DNA of 64,000 bases from Gammaproteobacteria bacterium. Its GTDB lineage: Bacteria; Pseudomonadota; Gammaproteobacteria; Xanthomonadales; SZUA-36. The translations under genes and the position numbers were made by a program. Of the stretch, positions 47,851 to 57,006 are shown piece after piece (within the stretch, counting starts at the first letter, position 1; every line of letters starts with the position of its first letter). The DNA lies in contig JAUIJU010000016.1 in NCBI GenBank assembly GCA_030431095.1, positions 1-64,000 on the forward strand. The letters run 5' to 3'. The notes below the pieces were generated by a model. It did no database searches. It was not told the origin of the DNA and saw nothing but the letters and a program-made list of their open reading frames with translations.

Positions 47851-49092
47851 TCAGTCGACCACCGGACCGGGTCCGGGCAGTTGCTCCGCGCACAAGGAAA
47901 CGTTGTCGTTCACCACCCGTGACAGGGGGATCGAACCGACGGCCTGGGCCGGGGGCAAATCGTAGTCCAGCGTGGCGCTGGCACAATCGTGGAACGTCAG
48001 TGTGAGACTGCCATAGTCGTCGTCCTGCACCTGGCCAGGGTCCCGCATGTCGAAACGTCCCCGACCGGTGTTCGAGACCGCCAGTTCCACGCTGGCCGCG
48101 CCCGCTGCAAAAGCGCCCAGGGCGGTGACCCAGCGCTGGCTGGCGTCACCCAGGGTCGCCTCGTCGGGATCGAACGGCGCCGTCACGTCGAAGGTGAACC
48201 AGGCCACGAACACCAATCCCTGCTCGGGATAGACCTCCAGCAGCAGGCCCTGGCCGGCCGTAGCCGGCTCGTACCAGGCGCCGCTGAGCCCGGCGTTGAT
48301 CGCCATGTCGCCGGGCGAAAGCAGGGTCAGGCGGACGTCGCCGGTATCGCCGGGGTGAAAGGCGGTGGCCACCACGCGGTAGTCGGTGCCGGCCTGCAGG
48401 AATACGCGGCCGGCGTCATCCAGGGTGGCAACGAGATTCCGCGCGGCATCCGCCGGGTTGAAAGCGTCGGCATAGAGCCGAACCTCCGCATCCAGGCCGG
48501 TATATAACGACACGTCGGCCAGGGCCCAATTGCCGCTGCGCGCCACCTGTAGGACGCCCAGGTTGCGGTAACGCTCGTCGCCGTCGCCAAAATCGGCCTG
48601 GGGCGCGTTCCCGCCCAGGGTCCCAACGCTCCAGGGTGGCGCGGGGAACGCCGCGTCGGAGCCGATCGCGCCCGGCCCCGACAGGGTGACCGCCCAGGCG
48701 CCGGGATCACCGGCGCACTGACGCTGCACCACCAGCTCATAGCTCGGCCCACCCTGCAGGCGTACGGTGCCGCCGCCATCGATCACCACGAGCCGGCCGG
48801 CGGCCGGCGCAGCCGGTGAGAACTCGCCCTCGTGGATCGCCATCTGTACGTCGACCGCGAGCAGCTCGCCGGCGTCGGCAAGGGCATAGTCGCCCGCCGC
48901 GGTCACAGTGAACGCCCCGGCGGATTGCCAGGCCAGCGCACCACTGTCGACACAGGCGCCCGGCAGGGCCGCCACGGTCGGTTCGTCACCGGCGAAGGCG
49001 CCGGAAAAGGTCACGTCATCGGCCAGGACGGAGCCGCCGGTCCCGCCCCGCGCCAGGAGCAACAGGCACATCATGATGGTGTAGCGGTTCAT
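47851..49092 (-). CDS. Secreted protein with two PPC-like domains and a shared C-terminal domain
   Basis: 413 aa from the ATG at 49092, 4 bases after the MFS stop. A signal peptide (ending SVLADD) precedes two beta-rich segments (~25-140 and ~160-270) of the bacterial pre-peptidase C-terminal type. The last ~150 residues (NAGLSGAWYEPATAGQGLLLEVYP ... GSIPLSRVVNDNVSLCAEQL) align over their length with the C-terminus of the protein at 61453-62646. I know no family name for it. Last gene of the 53408-47851 operon, convergent with a hydrolase. Confidence 0.8.
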   Translation of the reverse strand: MNRYTIMMCLLLLARGGTGGSVLADDVTFSGAFAGDEPTVAALPGACVDSGALAWQSAGAFTVTAAGDYALADAGELLAVDVQMAIHEGEFSPAAPAAGRLVVIDGGGTVRLQGGPSYELVVQRQCAGDPGAWAVTLSGPGAIGSDAAFPAPPWSVGTLGGNAPQADFGDGDERYRNLGVLQVARSGNWALADVSLYTGLDAEVRLYADAFNPADAARNLVATLDDAGRVFLQAGTDYRVVATAFHPGDTGDVRLTLLSPGDMAINAGLSGAWYEPATAGQGLLLEVYPEQGLVFVAWFTFDVTAPFDPDEATLGDASQRWVTALGAFAAGAASVELAVSNTGRGRFDMRDPGQVQDDDYGSLTLTFHDCASATLDYDLPPAQAVGSIPLSRVVNDNVSLCAEQLPGPGPVVD

Positions 49093-49096
49093 GGCC

Positions 49097-50287
49097 TTAC
49101 GGTACCGCATCCTCACCTGCCAGCGCCGCCACCCCCGTTTTCATCCGCGCGGCATCCTGCCGCCGGGCCGGCACCAGCGTGGCCGCCAGGCACAGCACCA
49201 GCGCGAGCACCGAGGCCCAGATGATCAGCGCGTACTGGTCCTCGCCCAGCAAGACGGCGAATACCGCCGGTCCCGAAGCCAGGCCCATCTTGGACGCGAA
49301 CCCGGCCATGGCTGCCATCTGGCCATGGCGGTCGAAACGCGAGGCCAGGCCCAGCAGGTAAGGAATGGTGAATGCCCAGGTCACGCCGATCGCAAAATTG
49401 GCCGCGATCCAAACCCAGGGCAGATCGCTGAACAGGTAGGCCCAACAGCCCACCGCCGTCACCCCGATGCCCAGAACCAAGGGGCGCGTGTAGCCCATGC
49501 GGTCGGAAACCACGATGACCAGGCCCGCGCCGGCCAGGCCGATCCAGGCGGCGATGCCCAGGGTGCGGGTGATGAAGGACGGCTGCAGGCCGTAGTGCTC
49601 GCCCAGCCCGATAATAAAGGCGTAGAGTCCCATGTTGGCGCCCTGAAACAGGAAAATCGCCAGCAGCACCAGCACCAGCGGTGCGCTCCAGCAAGCGGCG
49701 CTGAACAACGAGGGCGGCCGCCCGCCCCTGACGGCATAGTCGGGAATGAACGCCAGCATGGCCAGCGTCACGAGACTGAATGCCACCAGCGACAGAAACA
49801 GGACTGAAGTGCCCAGCGTGGGCACCAGGCCCGGAATGAGCATCACGCCCAGCCCGCCCAGGCCGAACTGCACGAACAGCAATACGCCAAAGGTGCGGTC
49901 CGGTTCCACGGTGCGTGCGATCACGGAGAAGGCCGTACCGACCAGCATGCCGCCGACGAATCCGTGACCGAAACGAACCGCCGTCAGCACCGAGGGGCTG
50001 GAAATCGACAGCGAGGCCAGGTCCACAGCGATCAGGGCCAACAGGAATCCCAATGCCGCCCTGCGCCAGGCCAGGTGACGCACCAGGAACACGATCAGCA
50101 GGGCGCCGAATGCAGCACCGTACATGTTGGCGCTGGCCACCGCACCGGCCTGTCGATTGCTGAAGCCCAGCGCCTGGATCAATCCGTCCACGATGGCCGG
50201 CATGATGTTGACGTAGAACAGGCCCGCCGTCGCCAGGAAGGCGAGGAAGACGCGGGCGGTCATGCCGCCGGGAGAAACGGTTGTCAT
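49097..50287 (-). CDS. Major facilitator superfamily transporter
   Basis: 396 aa, ATG overlapping the hydrolase stop (ATGA). Twelve helices; the first loop has SVLTAVRFGHGFVGG, and TM regions such as IMPAIVDGLIQALGFSNRQAGAVASAN are typical of the MFS drug/sugar porters. Substrate unknown. Its coupling to a serine hydrolase and a sulfotransferase suggests import or export of the molecule they act on. Confidence 0.88.
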   Translation of the reverse strand: MTTVSPGGMTARVFLAFLATAGLFYVNIMPAIVDGLIQALGFSNRQAGAVASANMYGAAFGALLIVFLVRHLAWRRAALGFLLALIAVDLASLSISSPSVLTAVRFGHGFVGGMLVGTAFSVIARTVEPDRTFGVLLFVQFGLGGLGVMLIPGLVPTLGTSVLFLSLVAFSLVTLAMLAFIPDYAVRGGRPPSLFSAACWSAPLVLVLLAIFLFQGANMGLYAFIIGLGEHYGLQPSFITRTLGIAAWIGLAGAGLVIVVSDRMGYTRPLVLGIGVTAVGCWAYLFSDLPWVWIAANFAIGVTWAFTIPYLLGLASRFDRHGQMAAMAGFASKMGLASGPAVFAVLLGEDQYALIIWASVLALVLCLAATLVPARRQDAARMKTGVAALAGEDAVP

Positions 50288-51990
50288 GAGGATCCTCTTG
50301 TGCCGCACAGGTCGCTGACGCGGCCCAGTTCGATGACGGCGTCCATCCAGCTGCCGTGACCGCCGTCGGTGAAAAACCAGTAAACCGCCCCACCGGGCGG
50401 CAGCGCCCAGCGAATACCGCCGTAGCCGGACATGAACGGGACCCAGGCCGGCGCTTCACAGCCTGCATGGGGCGCAATGTCGAAGCCCCAGAATCCGGCG
50501 TAGTATCCCTCGCCGCGCGACAGGGCCCATTGCTGCATGCCCGAGCGGTCACGAAAACGCAGGCCGGCCAGGTCATCTTTCGCCACCAGCGCCCCCAGTG
50601 CGGCGTCGTTCTGCAACCAGGCGCCGATGCGCGCCACGTCGTCGGGGTGGTAGTACAGGCCATAGGCCACGAAGGGCTGAGCGGCTTCGTCGTAAGTGCG
50701 CTGGGTATGGTCCAGCAGCGGACCTGGATTCACGGGACCCAGGATGTCCCGGGCCAGGATGTCGCGGTGAATGTCGGCTGAAGCGCCCAGGAGGTCCTTC
50801 AGGAATCGATTCAGCGCCACGCCCAACAGGTAGTCGTCGGTGCTGTGATAAACCGGCGCCGTCCCGGGCGCGGCGTGCCGGGGCCAGGCTTCGCAGGCAA
50901 AACGGAGTTTCCCGGCATTGCCCGTGGCCAGGAAGAACGGCTGCATCTTCTCCGCCGATTCGTCGGCGTGAAACTCGGTGGAATCGAAGTTTCCCGTGGT
51001 CATGTCCACCAGGTGACGCAGGCGTACGCCCTTCCAGCGTCCGTCAGGCAGGTCGCACTCGGGCACCAGGTCAGGCACCTCGACGGCCTCCAGTTCAGGC
51101 CAGCGTTTCACCATGTTGAGGAAAACCAGCCCGGCAAAAAGGCTCTTGGCCGTGGAATAGGACGGCAACGCGACCAGTTCACAGTAGGGGTGTGGTCCCT
51201 GCCGCGTGGGACAATCGCTGCGGTAGTGCACACCATCCAGAACCACGCCCCAGGCGGTGGCGTCGTCCGATGCGGGCGGGGCCAGGGCGGCCAGGTCCAG
51301 GTCCGGATCGATCTCCAGCAGGGCCTCCAGGGGTCGCACCGGCAGGCGCGCCGCACGCTCGGCGACATGATCCGCCACCAGGCGCCGGGCCGACTCGAGC
51401 GGCCGACGCTCGAAACGCGCGCTGCTTCGACCCCAGGCGTCGAACTTCAGGTACTGGCAGGTTTCACTGGCCACTTGCCATTCCAGGCCGGAGACTATGC
51501 CCTGCGCCGAAAGGCCGAACCGCAACAGACCATTGTGCAGGCAGTTCTGGTTCGACTCCTTGAGCGAGAAGGGCAGCGACACGCGCGTCCATTCGGGGCG
51601 GGCCGGATCAGCCCAGACGCGACCGGGCTCGACAAGCACTTCCCAGTAGGGGTGATCCACCGCGCGTGGACCCCGGCGTGCCGGCACCACCCAGGACCCG
51701 TCACTGACCAGGTCCAGAGTCAGCGGCGGCAGGGACGATATCGCCCAACGCGTATCACCGCTCAGCGCGAAATGGTCCACCCGTGTCTCGAAACCGGCCG
51801 CCGGTCCACCCTCGATGGTCAGGCGGCCCTCGAGCGGAAACGGTGGCGGAGCCCAATCGGTCGGGGGTGCGAAACGGGCTGTCGGCCACGGACCGTCGGT
51901 GGCCGGCGACGGGACCGGCGTCGCCACCGGGACGGGACGGGTACAGGCCGCCAGCACGCCAAACGCAGTCGCCAGGATCACGCGCGCCAT
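50284..51990 (-). CDS. Serine hydrolase lipoprotein, copy 2
   Basis: 568 aa from the ATG at 51990, which overlaps the preceding TGA by one base. The lipobox is LAAC (Cys16), so the protein is membrane anchored. It has the same two-part build as the gene at 46119-47843: an unassigned N-terminal domain (HPYWEVLVEPG, KESNQNCLHNGLL), then Ser279-Thr-Ala-Lys282 (PSYSTAKSLFAG), YHSTDDY and FMSGYGG. The third motif lacks the His of copy 1. The substrate could be a peptide or ester; antibiotic resistance cannot be claimed. Confidence 0.87.
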   Translation of the reverse strand: MARVILATAFGVLAACTRPVPVATPVPSPATDGPWPTARFAPPTDWAPPPFPLEGRLTIEGGPAAGFETRVDHFALSGDTRWAISSLPPLTLDLVSDGSWVVPARRGPRAVDHPYWEVLVEPGRVWADPARPEWTRVSLPFSLKESNQNCLHNGLLRFGLSAQGIVSGLEWQVASETCQYLKFDAWGRSSARFERRPLESARRLVADHVAERAARLPVRPLEALLEIDPDLDLAALAPPASDDATAWGVVLDGVHYRSDCPTRQGPHPYCELVALPSYSTAKSLFAGLVFLNMVKRWPELEAVEVPDLVPECDLPDGRWKGVRLRHLVDMTTGNFDSTEFHADESAEKMQPFFLATGNAGKLRFACEAWPRHAAPGTAPVYHSTDDYLLGVALNRFLKDLLGASADIHRDILARDILGPVNPGPLLDHTQRTYDEAAQPFVAYGLYYHPDDVARIGAWLQNDAALGALVAKDDLAGLRFRDRSGMQQWALSRGEGYYAGFWGFDIAPHAGCEAPAWVPFMSGYGGIRWALPPGGAVYWFFTDGGHGSWMDAVIELGRVSDLCGTRGSS

Positions 51991-53408
51991 CACAGTGGTA
52001 CGCCGCCTTCCCGTAATTTACCGGCCAGCGGCGCCAATTGCCGTTCGTAGCAACGCCAGCGACCCACCGAGCTTCGGTACACCGGCCGACGCACCTGGGC
52101 CGCGCTGGCGGTGGCGGCCGGGGTGTCGCGGCGCTCGGGCGCCAGGCAGGCCGGGTCCCAGTCCAGGCCGGTGAAATCCAGCATGCGGCGCACCTGGGTT
52201 TCCGGGTCGTCCACCAGGGCCTCGTAGTCCACGTCCAGGAAAAAGCCGCCCAGGTTTCGCCGCCAGTGCCCCATCAGTCGGTGGTAGGCCAGGTAGTAGC
52301 GGCCCACGTCCTGCAGGCTGTAGCTGAAGGGATAGCCCATGCGAAACAGGGTTTTGTAGATGGCGTAACAACTGTCCAGCGGATGGCGGCGCAGGTGAAC
52401 GACCTTCGCGCCCGGCAAGGCGCGCCGCAGCAGGCCAAGGTAGAGAAAGTTCAGCGGCGTCTTGTCGATCAGCCAGGGCGCATCCACACCGTGGGCACGG
52501 GTACCGCGCAGATAGGCCGCGCCCAGCGTGACCGGGTCGATGTGTGCGGCCCGGGTTACCAGGGTCGTCCTGTCGCCCTCGCCCGCCAGGCGGGTGACGG
52601 CCATCGCCAGTGTGCTGACTTCACCCAGGCTGGCCACCGAATCGTGGCCGGACAGCATGCGGTCGGTCAGCGTGGTGCCGCTGCGAGGCAGCCCCAGGAT
52701 GAACAGCGGCCCCGATTCAGCCGGTGCGGCCGAGCCGGCCAGCCAGTCGGCGTCGAACACGTCGGCCAGTCGGGCCAGGGTGGCCACGTCGGCGCCGACA
52801 TCGTAGTCCAGGCGACGGCGGCGAGCCGCGGCGCCGCGTTGCAGCCAGGCGAAGGCGGCCTCGTGACGCCCCAGATCTTCCAGTTCCTTCGCCAGCGCGT
52901 AACACACCGGTGCGCGACCGGGATGATCCGACGGCAGGCTGGCGGCCAGACGGCCCAGCTCGTCCACGTGGTTGCGCTCCTCGCTCCAGGTCCGCAGGGT
53001 CGAGCGGTTCTGCCAGGCGTCGTGGTCGTCGGGATCGAGTGCAATCACGCGCTCGAACAGCCGTTCGGCTTCGTCGATATCGCCCACCGCCACCGCGCTG
53101 GAGGCGGCGTTGTAGGCCAGCCGCGAGTCGCCCGGCCGCAGGGCCAGGGCCGCCAGGTGGCAGCGATGGGCAGCCTCGAAACGGCTGCAGGCCGTGTGAA
53201 AACCACCGACGCGGGCCAGGGACAGGGGGTCCTGGCCGGCCTGGGCCTCGAGTTCATCGCCCGCCTCACGCGCCTGTGCGACCTCGCCGGCCTGCAGCAG
53301 ACACTCGGCCAGGCGCAGCCCGGCGTCGAATCGCTGCGGACCGTTCCCTGCCCGCGACACGGCCTCGCGGGCCGCCTGCAGGGATTCCTCGGTGGGGTCG
53401 TGCGTCAT
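51990..53408 (-). CDS. TPR-containing sulfotransferase family protein
   Basis: 472 aa. Residues ~1-200 are TPR repeats (LHRCHLAALALRPGDSRLAYNAASS-type units). The C-terminal half is a sulfotransferase with PAPS loop FILGLPRSGTTLTDRML and VVHLRRHPLDSCYAIY as the 3'-phosphate site. TPR-sulfotransferases resembling tyrosylprotein sulfotransferases are common beside TonB-dependent receptors in some proteobacteria, as here. The acceptor is unknown. First gene of a four-gene operon with overlapping starts. Confidence 0.9.
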   Translation of the reverse strand: MTHDPTEESLQAAREAVSRAGNGPQRFDAGLRLAECLLQAGEVAQAREAGDELEAQAGQDPLSLARVGGFHTACSRFEAAHRCHLAALALRPGDSRLAYNAASSAVAVGDIDEAERLFERVIALDPDDHDAWQNRSTLRTWSEERNHVDELGRLAASLPSDHPGRAPVCYALAKELEDLGRHEAAFAWLQRGAAARRRRLDYDVGADVATLARLADVFDADWLAGSAAPAESGPLFILGLPRSGTTLTDRMLSGHDSVASLGEVSTLAMAVTRLAGEGDRTTLVTRAAHIDPVTLGAAYLRGTRAHGVDAPWLIDKTPLNFLYLGLLRRALPGAKVVHLRRHPLDSCYAIYKTLFRMGYPFSYSLQDVGRYYLAYHRLMGHWRRNLGGFFLDVDYEALVDDPETQVRRMLDFTGLDWDPACLAPERRDTPAATASAAQVRRPVYRSSVGRWRCYERQLAPLAGKLREGGVPL

Positions 53409-53473
53409 GATCGCGGGGGCGCTCCAGCCGGGCCGGTTACGATGCCGGAGGAGCGTATCATCGCCGTCAATGC

Positions 53474-53514
53474 GGGCACAGGCGCCCCCGGGGGGAGGCG
53501 GAACGCCTGTGCCC
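53474..53514. terminator. Hairpin after the TonB-dependent receptor gene
   Basis: GGGCACAGGCG (53474) and CGCCTGTGCCC (53504) form a perfect 11-bp stem with a ~19-base loop, 24 bases past the receptor stop. No U-run follows on the minus strand, so it may be a rho-independent-like stop without a tail or an mRNA-stabilising hairpin. Confidence 0.45.
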
Positions 53515-53537
53515 TTTCGCGGGCTTCCTGCCCGTGA

Positions 53538-55910
53538 TCAGAAATCGTAGGTCACGGCCACACCGACGGTGCGCGGTCGCGCGATCACCGTCTTGGCGCC
53601 GTTGCCGTAGTAGTTCTGAGAGGGGTCGGTGCCCATGTATCCCTCGGTGAACACGCCCACGCGACCCCGCTCATTGGTCAGGTTTTTCACGAACAGGCCC
53701 AGCGACCACTGGTCACCCAGGAACACCGTGGAGTTGAAGTTGAAGATCGAGAAGCTCGGCAACGTGGCCGTCAATACGCTGGTTTCGCTGACGATATTCT
53801 TGGTGTCGTCCTGGTAGTAGCCGGTCAGGCGGTTGTTCCACTCCCAACCGTTGTCGAAGGTGGCGGTGTGCTCGATCATTGCGTTGAGCGTATGCTCCGC
53901 CAGGCCGGGCAGCTCCCAGCCTTCCACGCCGGCGACGTAAACGCCGTCGGCGGACAGGAAGGTGTCGTCCAACTCGCCCTGGTTGTAGCTGTACCCCAGG
54001 TTGGCGTGCCAGCTGTCGCCGAAGAAAGTGTCCCACTCGAACTCCACGCCCTGCGTATGGGCGTCCCCGCCGTTCTGGGCCGCGTAGAAGCCCCAGTTGG
54101 TGGTCGATGTGTTGAGCTGGATGTCACGCCAGTCCACGTAGTACAGCGCCACGCTCCAGAAATTACCGCTGCCGCCACCCTTCAGGCCCAGCTCGTAGTT
54201 CTTGGTGAAATCGGGACCGTAGGTCTGCCAGGCCGGGTCTTCCGCGAACACGCCGGACAGGGGCACGGCATTGGCGCCGCCGCGGCGGAAGCCTTCCGAG
54301 TACGTGGCGTACAGCAGTTTGTCCTCACCTACGTCCCAGGAAGCATTCAGCTTCCACAGGGTGTCCTTGTCGCTGCCGCTGAACCGGGCCTCGTCGGTAA
54401 TGGCAAACGACGTGTAAAGCCCGACACCCATGAGGGTGTCGTTTTCATAGTCGTTGTCGAAGGTGCGGAACCCGCCGGTCAGGCGAAACGTGTCGCTCAA
54501 TCGCCAGGTGACCTCGCCGAAAACGGCCAGGTCTTCGAAATTTTCCTGCCGCTCGTATCGGAAGTCGTTGTCGTCCACCACGAATCCCGGGCCCCAGGCG
54601 GTGTCCGCCCAGCGCTGGAAACCGTGCAGGTAGCTGTACTGTGTGGAGAGCGCGTCCTGGTCGCGGTAAAACACGCCCACGATCCACGGGAAATCGATGT
54701 CATCGTTGGACACCAGGCGCAGTTCCTGGATGAAGGCCTCGTCCTCGAAGCTGCGATCGGCGCTGGCCAAGGGACGCGGGTAATTGTAGTAGAACGCGCC
54801 GAGCCAACCGTTCTGCGCGTAGAAGCCGGTGTTCTCGCTGACGCTGGATCCGCTGTGGTCGTAAGCCGAAGTGCTGCTGGTCAGGGTCGCGAAACCGAAG
54901 TCCACGTTCAGTTCCAGGGCCGCGGCGTCCACCTCGCGTTCGGACGGTTCGCGCTGGACGGAACCGATCTCGTATTCGCCGTACGGATCGCCCCAGCCGT
55001 CGACGCCCTCGGTGGGCTGCATGCGGCCACCCACGTCGTCTTCCTGGTGGGCGTACCACAGCAGGGCTTCGAAGGTATCGCTGGGCTGCCACAGCGCGGA
55101 CACGCGGGCATAGTCGATTTCCACCGTGTCCAGGTCCTTGACGCTCTCGTACTGCGCGGTCCCGGCCAGCACGCCGTCCGGCGCCACGGGGAGCCCCTGT
55201 CCATCCAGCACGTAGAGGTTCGGGGCGTCCACGATGCCGTCGTAGTCGATGGTGCCCACCAGGGCACGGACCGCGAATGTGTCGCCGATCGGGAAGTTGA
55301 GCACGGCATCGCCGTCCCAGTTGCTGCCGTCGGAGCCGTCGGTCTGGCTGTAGGACGCCTCCAGGCGGCCCTCGAACTCACCCAGCACCGGTTTGCGGGT
55401 GATGTAGCGCACGGTGCCGCCCAGCGAGCCGGAACCATACAGGGTGCCCTGCGGACCGCGCAGGACCTCCACGCGCTCCAGGTCCTTGAGCACCATGGGG
55501 GCGTAGAGCGGGGATTCGTTGAGATAGGTGGACACCGGCGGTACGGCGGACAGGCGCACGTCCATGTTCACGTTGGAGTCGATGGCCAGGCCGCGAATGC
55601 GGATCGCGTTCACCGCGCCGGAGTTACGCGCGCCGAAATCGATGGTGGCCGCGCCGGGCACCCCCTGCAGCAGCTCCCCGGTGTCCTGGATGCGGCCCTT
55701 GTCGATGAAATCGCCGCTGATCGCGGAAATGTTGTAGGGGATTTCCACCATGGTGGTCTCCCGCCGCGTCGCGGTCACCACGATTTCCTCCACCAGCAGG
55801 TCGCCGTCCTGGTCTGCGCTGTTCTGCGCCAGAGCGGGTACGGCCAGGGAGGCCAACAGGGAGGTTGTGATGGCGGTTGACAGTGCCTTGCGTTCGAAAC
55901 TGCGTTTCAT
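53538..55910 (-). CDS. TonB-dependent outer-membrane receptor
   Basis: 790 aa. A signal peptide (~1-28) is followed by a TonB box region (EEIVVTATRRE), the plug domain (IRIRGLAIDSNVN; RVEVLRGPQGTLYGSGSLGGTVRYITRKP) and a 22-strand barrel ending in VGVAVTYDF with the C-terminal Phe needed for insertion. It imports a substrate such as an oligosaccharide, siderophore or other nutrient using TonB energy; sequence alone does not tell which. No Fur box lies upstream, so iron is not specially favoured. A 22-bp palindrome sits 18 bases before the ATG. Confidence 0.95.
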   Translation of the reverse strand: MKRSFERKALSTAITTSLLASLAVPALAQNSADQDGDLLVEEIVVTATRRETTMVEIPYNISAISGDFIDKGRIQDTGELLQGVPGAATIDFGARNSGAVNAIRIRGLAIDSNVNMDVRLSAVPPVSTYLNESPLYAPMVLKDLERVEVLRGPQGTLYGSGSLGGTVRYITRKPVLGEFEGRLEASYSQTDGSDGSNWDGDAVLNFPIGDTFAVRALVGTIDYDGIVDAPNLYVLDGQGLPVAPDGVLAGTAQYESVKDLDTVEIDYARVSALWQPSDTFEALLWYAHQEDDVGGRMQPTEGVDGWGDPYGEYEIGSVQREPSEREVDAAALELNVDFGFATLTSSTSAYDHSGSSVSENTGFYAQNGWLGAFYYNYPRPLASADRSFEDEAFIQELRLVSNDDIDFPWIVGVFYRDQDALSTQYSYLHGFQRWADTAWGPGFVVDDNDFRYERQENFEDLAVFGEVTWRLSDTFRLTGGFRTFDNDYENDTLMGVGLYTSFAITDEARFSGSDKDTLWKLNASWDVGEDKLLYATYSEGFRRGGANAVPLSGVFAEDPAWQTYGPDFTKNYELGLKGGGSGNFWSVALYYVDWRDIQLNTSTTNWGFYAAQNGGDAHTQGVEFEWDTFFGDSWHANLGYSYNQGELDDTFLSADGVYVAGVEGWELPGLAEHTLNAMIEHTATFDNGWEWNNRLTGYYQDDTKNIVSETSVLTATLPSFSIFNFNSTVFLGDQWSLGLFVKNLTNERGRVGVFTEGYMGTDPSQNYYGNGAKTVIARPRTVGVAVTYDF

Positions 55911-55928
55911 CGTTGTGCTCCGTTCCTC

Positions 55929-55950
55929 GACGCGCCCGGCCGGGCGCGTC
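55929..55950. promoter_or_regulatory. Perfect 22-bp palindrome in the receptor leader
   Basis: The 22 bases read identically on both strands, GC-rich with a GGCC centre. On the minus strand it lies just before the ribosome site (GGAG) of the TonB-dependent receptor. It could be an operator or a hairpin that masks the start. No T-run follows it downstream. Confidence 0.5.
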
Positions 55951-56049
55951 TAAACAAATTTTTAACCCCTGCGTCACGGTACTCTGCGAGCGAGGACGCC
56001 AATAGGGCCAGTTGGGCCCCATTCTTGAGTCCAGTTGATGTCACGCCGG

Positions 56050-56901
56050 TCATTTGCCGCGTTGCGGGAGTTCCAGCGGACCCAGATCGGCCAGCGCGCC
56101 AGGTCCGGCGCCTTCCTGGTAGACCGGATAGTTCACCGCGGCTTCGCGGAAACTCTTCAGGGTCTGACCAAGGCCGTGCATGCCGCGCCGACGCACGCGA
56201 CGGGCGTGCTCGAAATCCAGTTCCACGGTAATCACCTCGCGGCCCACACCGGCGTTGTGAATCACGGTGCCGTCGGGACCGACCACGATGGACTGCCCGT
56301 AACCGAGCCGCCCGGCATTGTTGATGTTCACGAACCAGCACTGGTTCACCGCGGCATTGGTCCGCGCGATGGCCAGCTCGAGATCCCGGTCGATGGTATT
56401 GGTCAGGGTCGGCACGATGATGGCCTCCGCGCCCATCCAGGCGAGCTGCCGGGCCATTTCCGGGTACCACATGTCGTAGCAGATCATGAGGCCCAGGCGG
56501 CCGACTCCGGGCACGTCGAACACGGTGAAGTCGTCGCCACCGGCCACGCCGCGTTCGTAGGGCAGAAAGGGGTAGCGTTTTCGGTATCGGGCGACGACCG
56601 CACCGCTCGGGTCAAACACCGGTGCGGCGTTGTACACGGACCCGCCATCGCGCACGAAGTAGGAACCCGGCACCAGCCAGACGCCGTGGCGGCGGGCCAG
56701 ATCCGCGTAGAAGCCCTCGACATGATCCGGCGCATCAACCGCGCAATCGATGCCCGGGCCGAAGCTGCACAGTTCCGGCAGCACGACCATCTGCAGCCAG
56801 GGAAACCGCGCCATGGCCAGGTCGATTTCCTGCCCGATCCGCTCGAGATTGTCGCCGGCCGGCAGTTCCAGTTGCAGGCCGCCGATGGCCAGATGCGCCA
56901 T
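56050..56901 (-). CDS. Carbon-nitrogen hydrolase (nitrilase superfamily)
   Basis: 283 aa from the ATG at 56901, with GGAG 7 bases upstream. The catalytic triad is complete: Glu43 (VLPELCSFG), Lys108 (RYRKRYPF) and Cys141 (MICYDMWYPE). It hydrolyses an amide or nitrile in the cytoplasm; substrate not identifiable. It is between the MocR-like gene and the receptor, all on the minus strand, and may be regulated by the former. Confidence 0.92.
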   Translation of the reverse strand: MAHLAIGGLQLELPAGDNLERIGQEIDLAMARFPWLQMVVLPELCSFGPGIDCAVDAPDHVEGFYADLARRHGVWLVPGSYFVRDGGSVYNAAPVFDPSGAVVARYRKRYPFLPYERGVAGGDDFTVFDVPGVGRLGLMICYDMWYPEMARQLAWMGAEAIIVPTLTNTIDRDLELAIARTNAAVNQCWFVNINNAGRLGYGQSIVVGPDGTVIHNAGVGREVITVELDFEHARRVRRRGMHGLGQTLKSFREAAVNYPVYQEGAGPGALADLGPLELPQRGK

Positions 56902-57006
56902 GCGGGTTCTCCGTGATCACCACCCGCCATCCGCGGGCCGAATCACCTTAGCCGTGGCCGCTGTCGGCCTCATAGAACCAGTTTCGGGCCCGGCGTGGGT
57001 CCAGAT

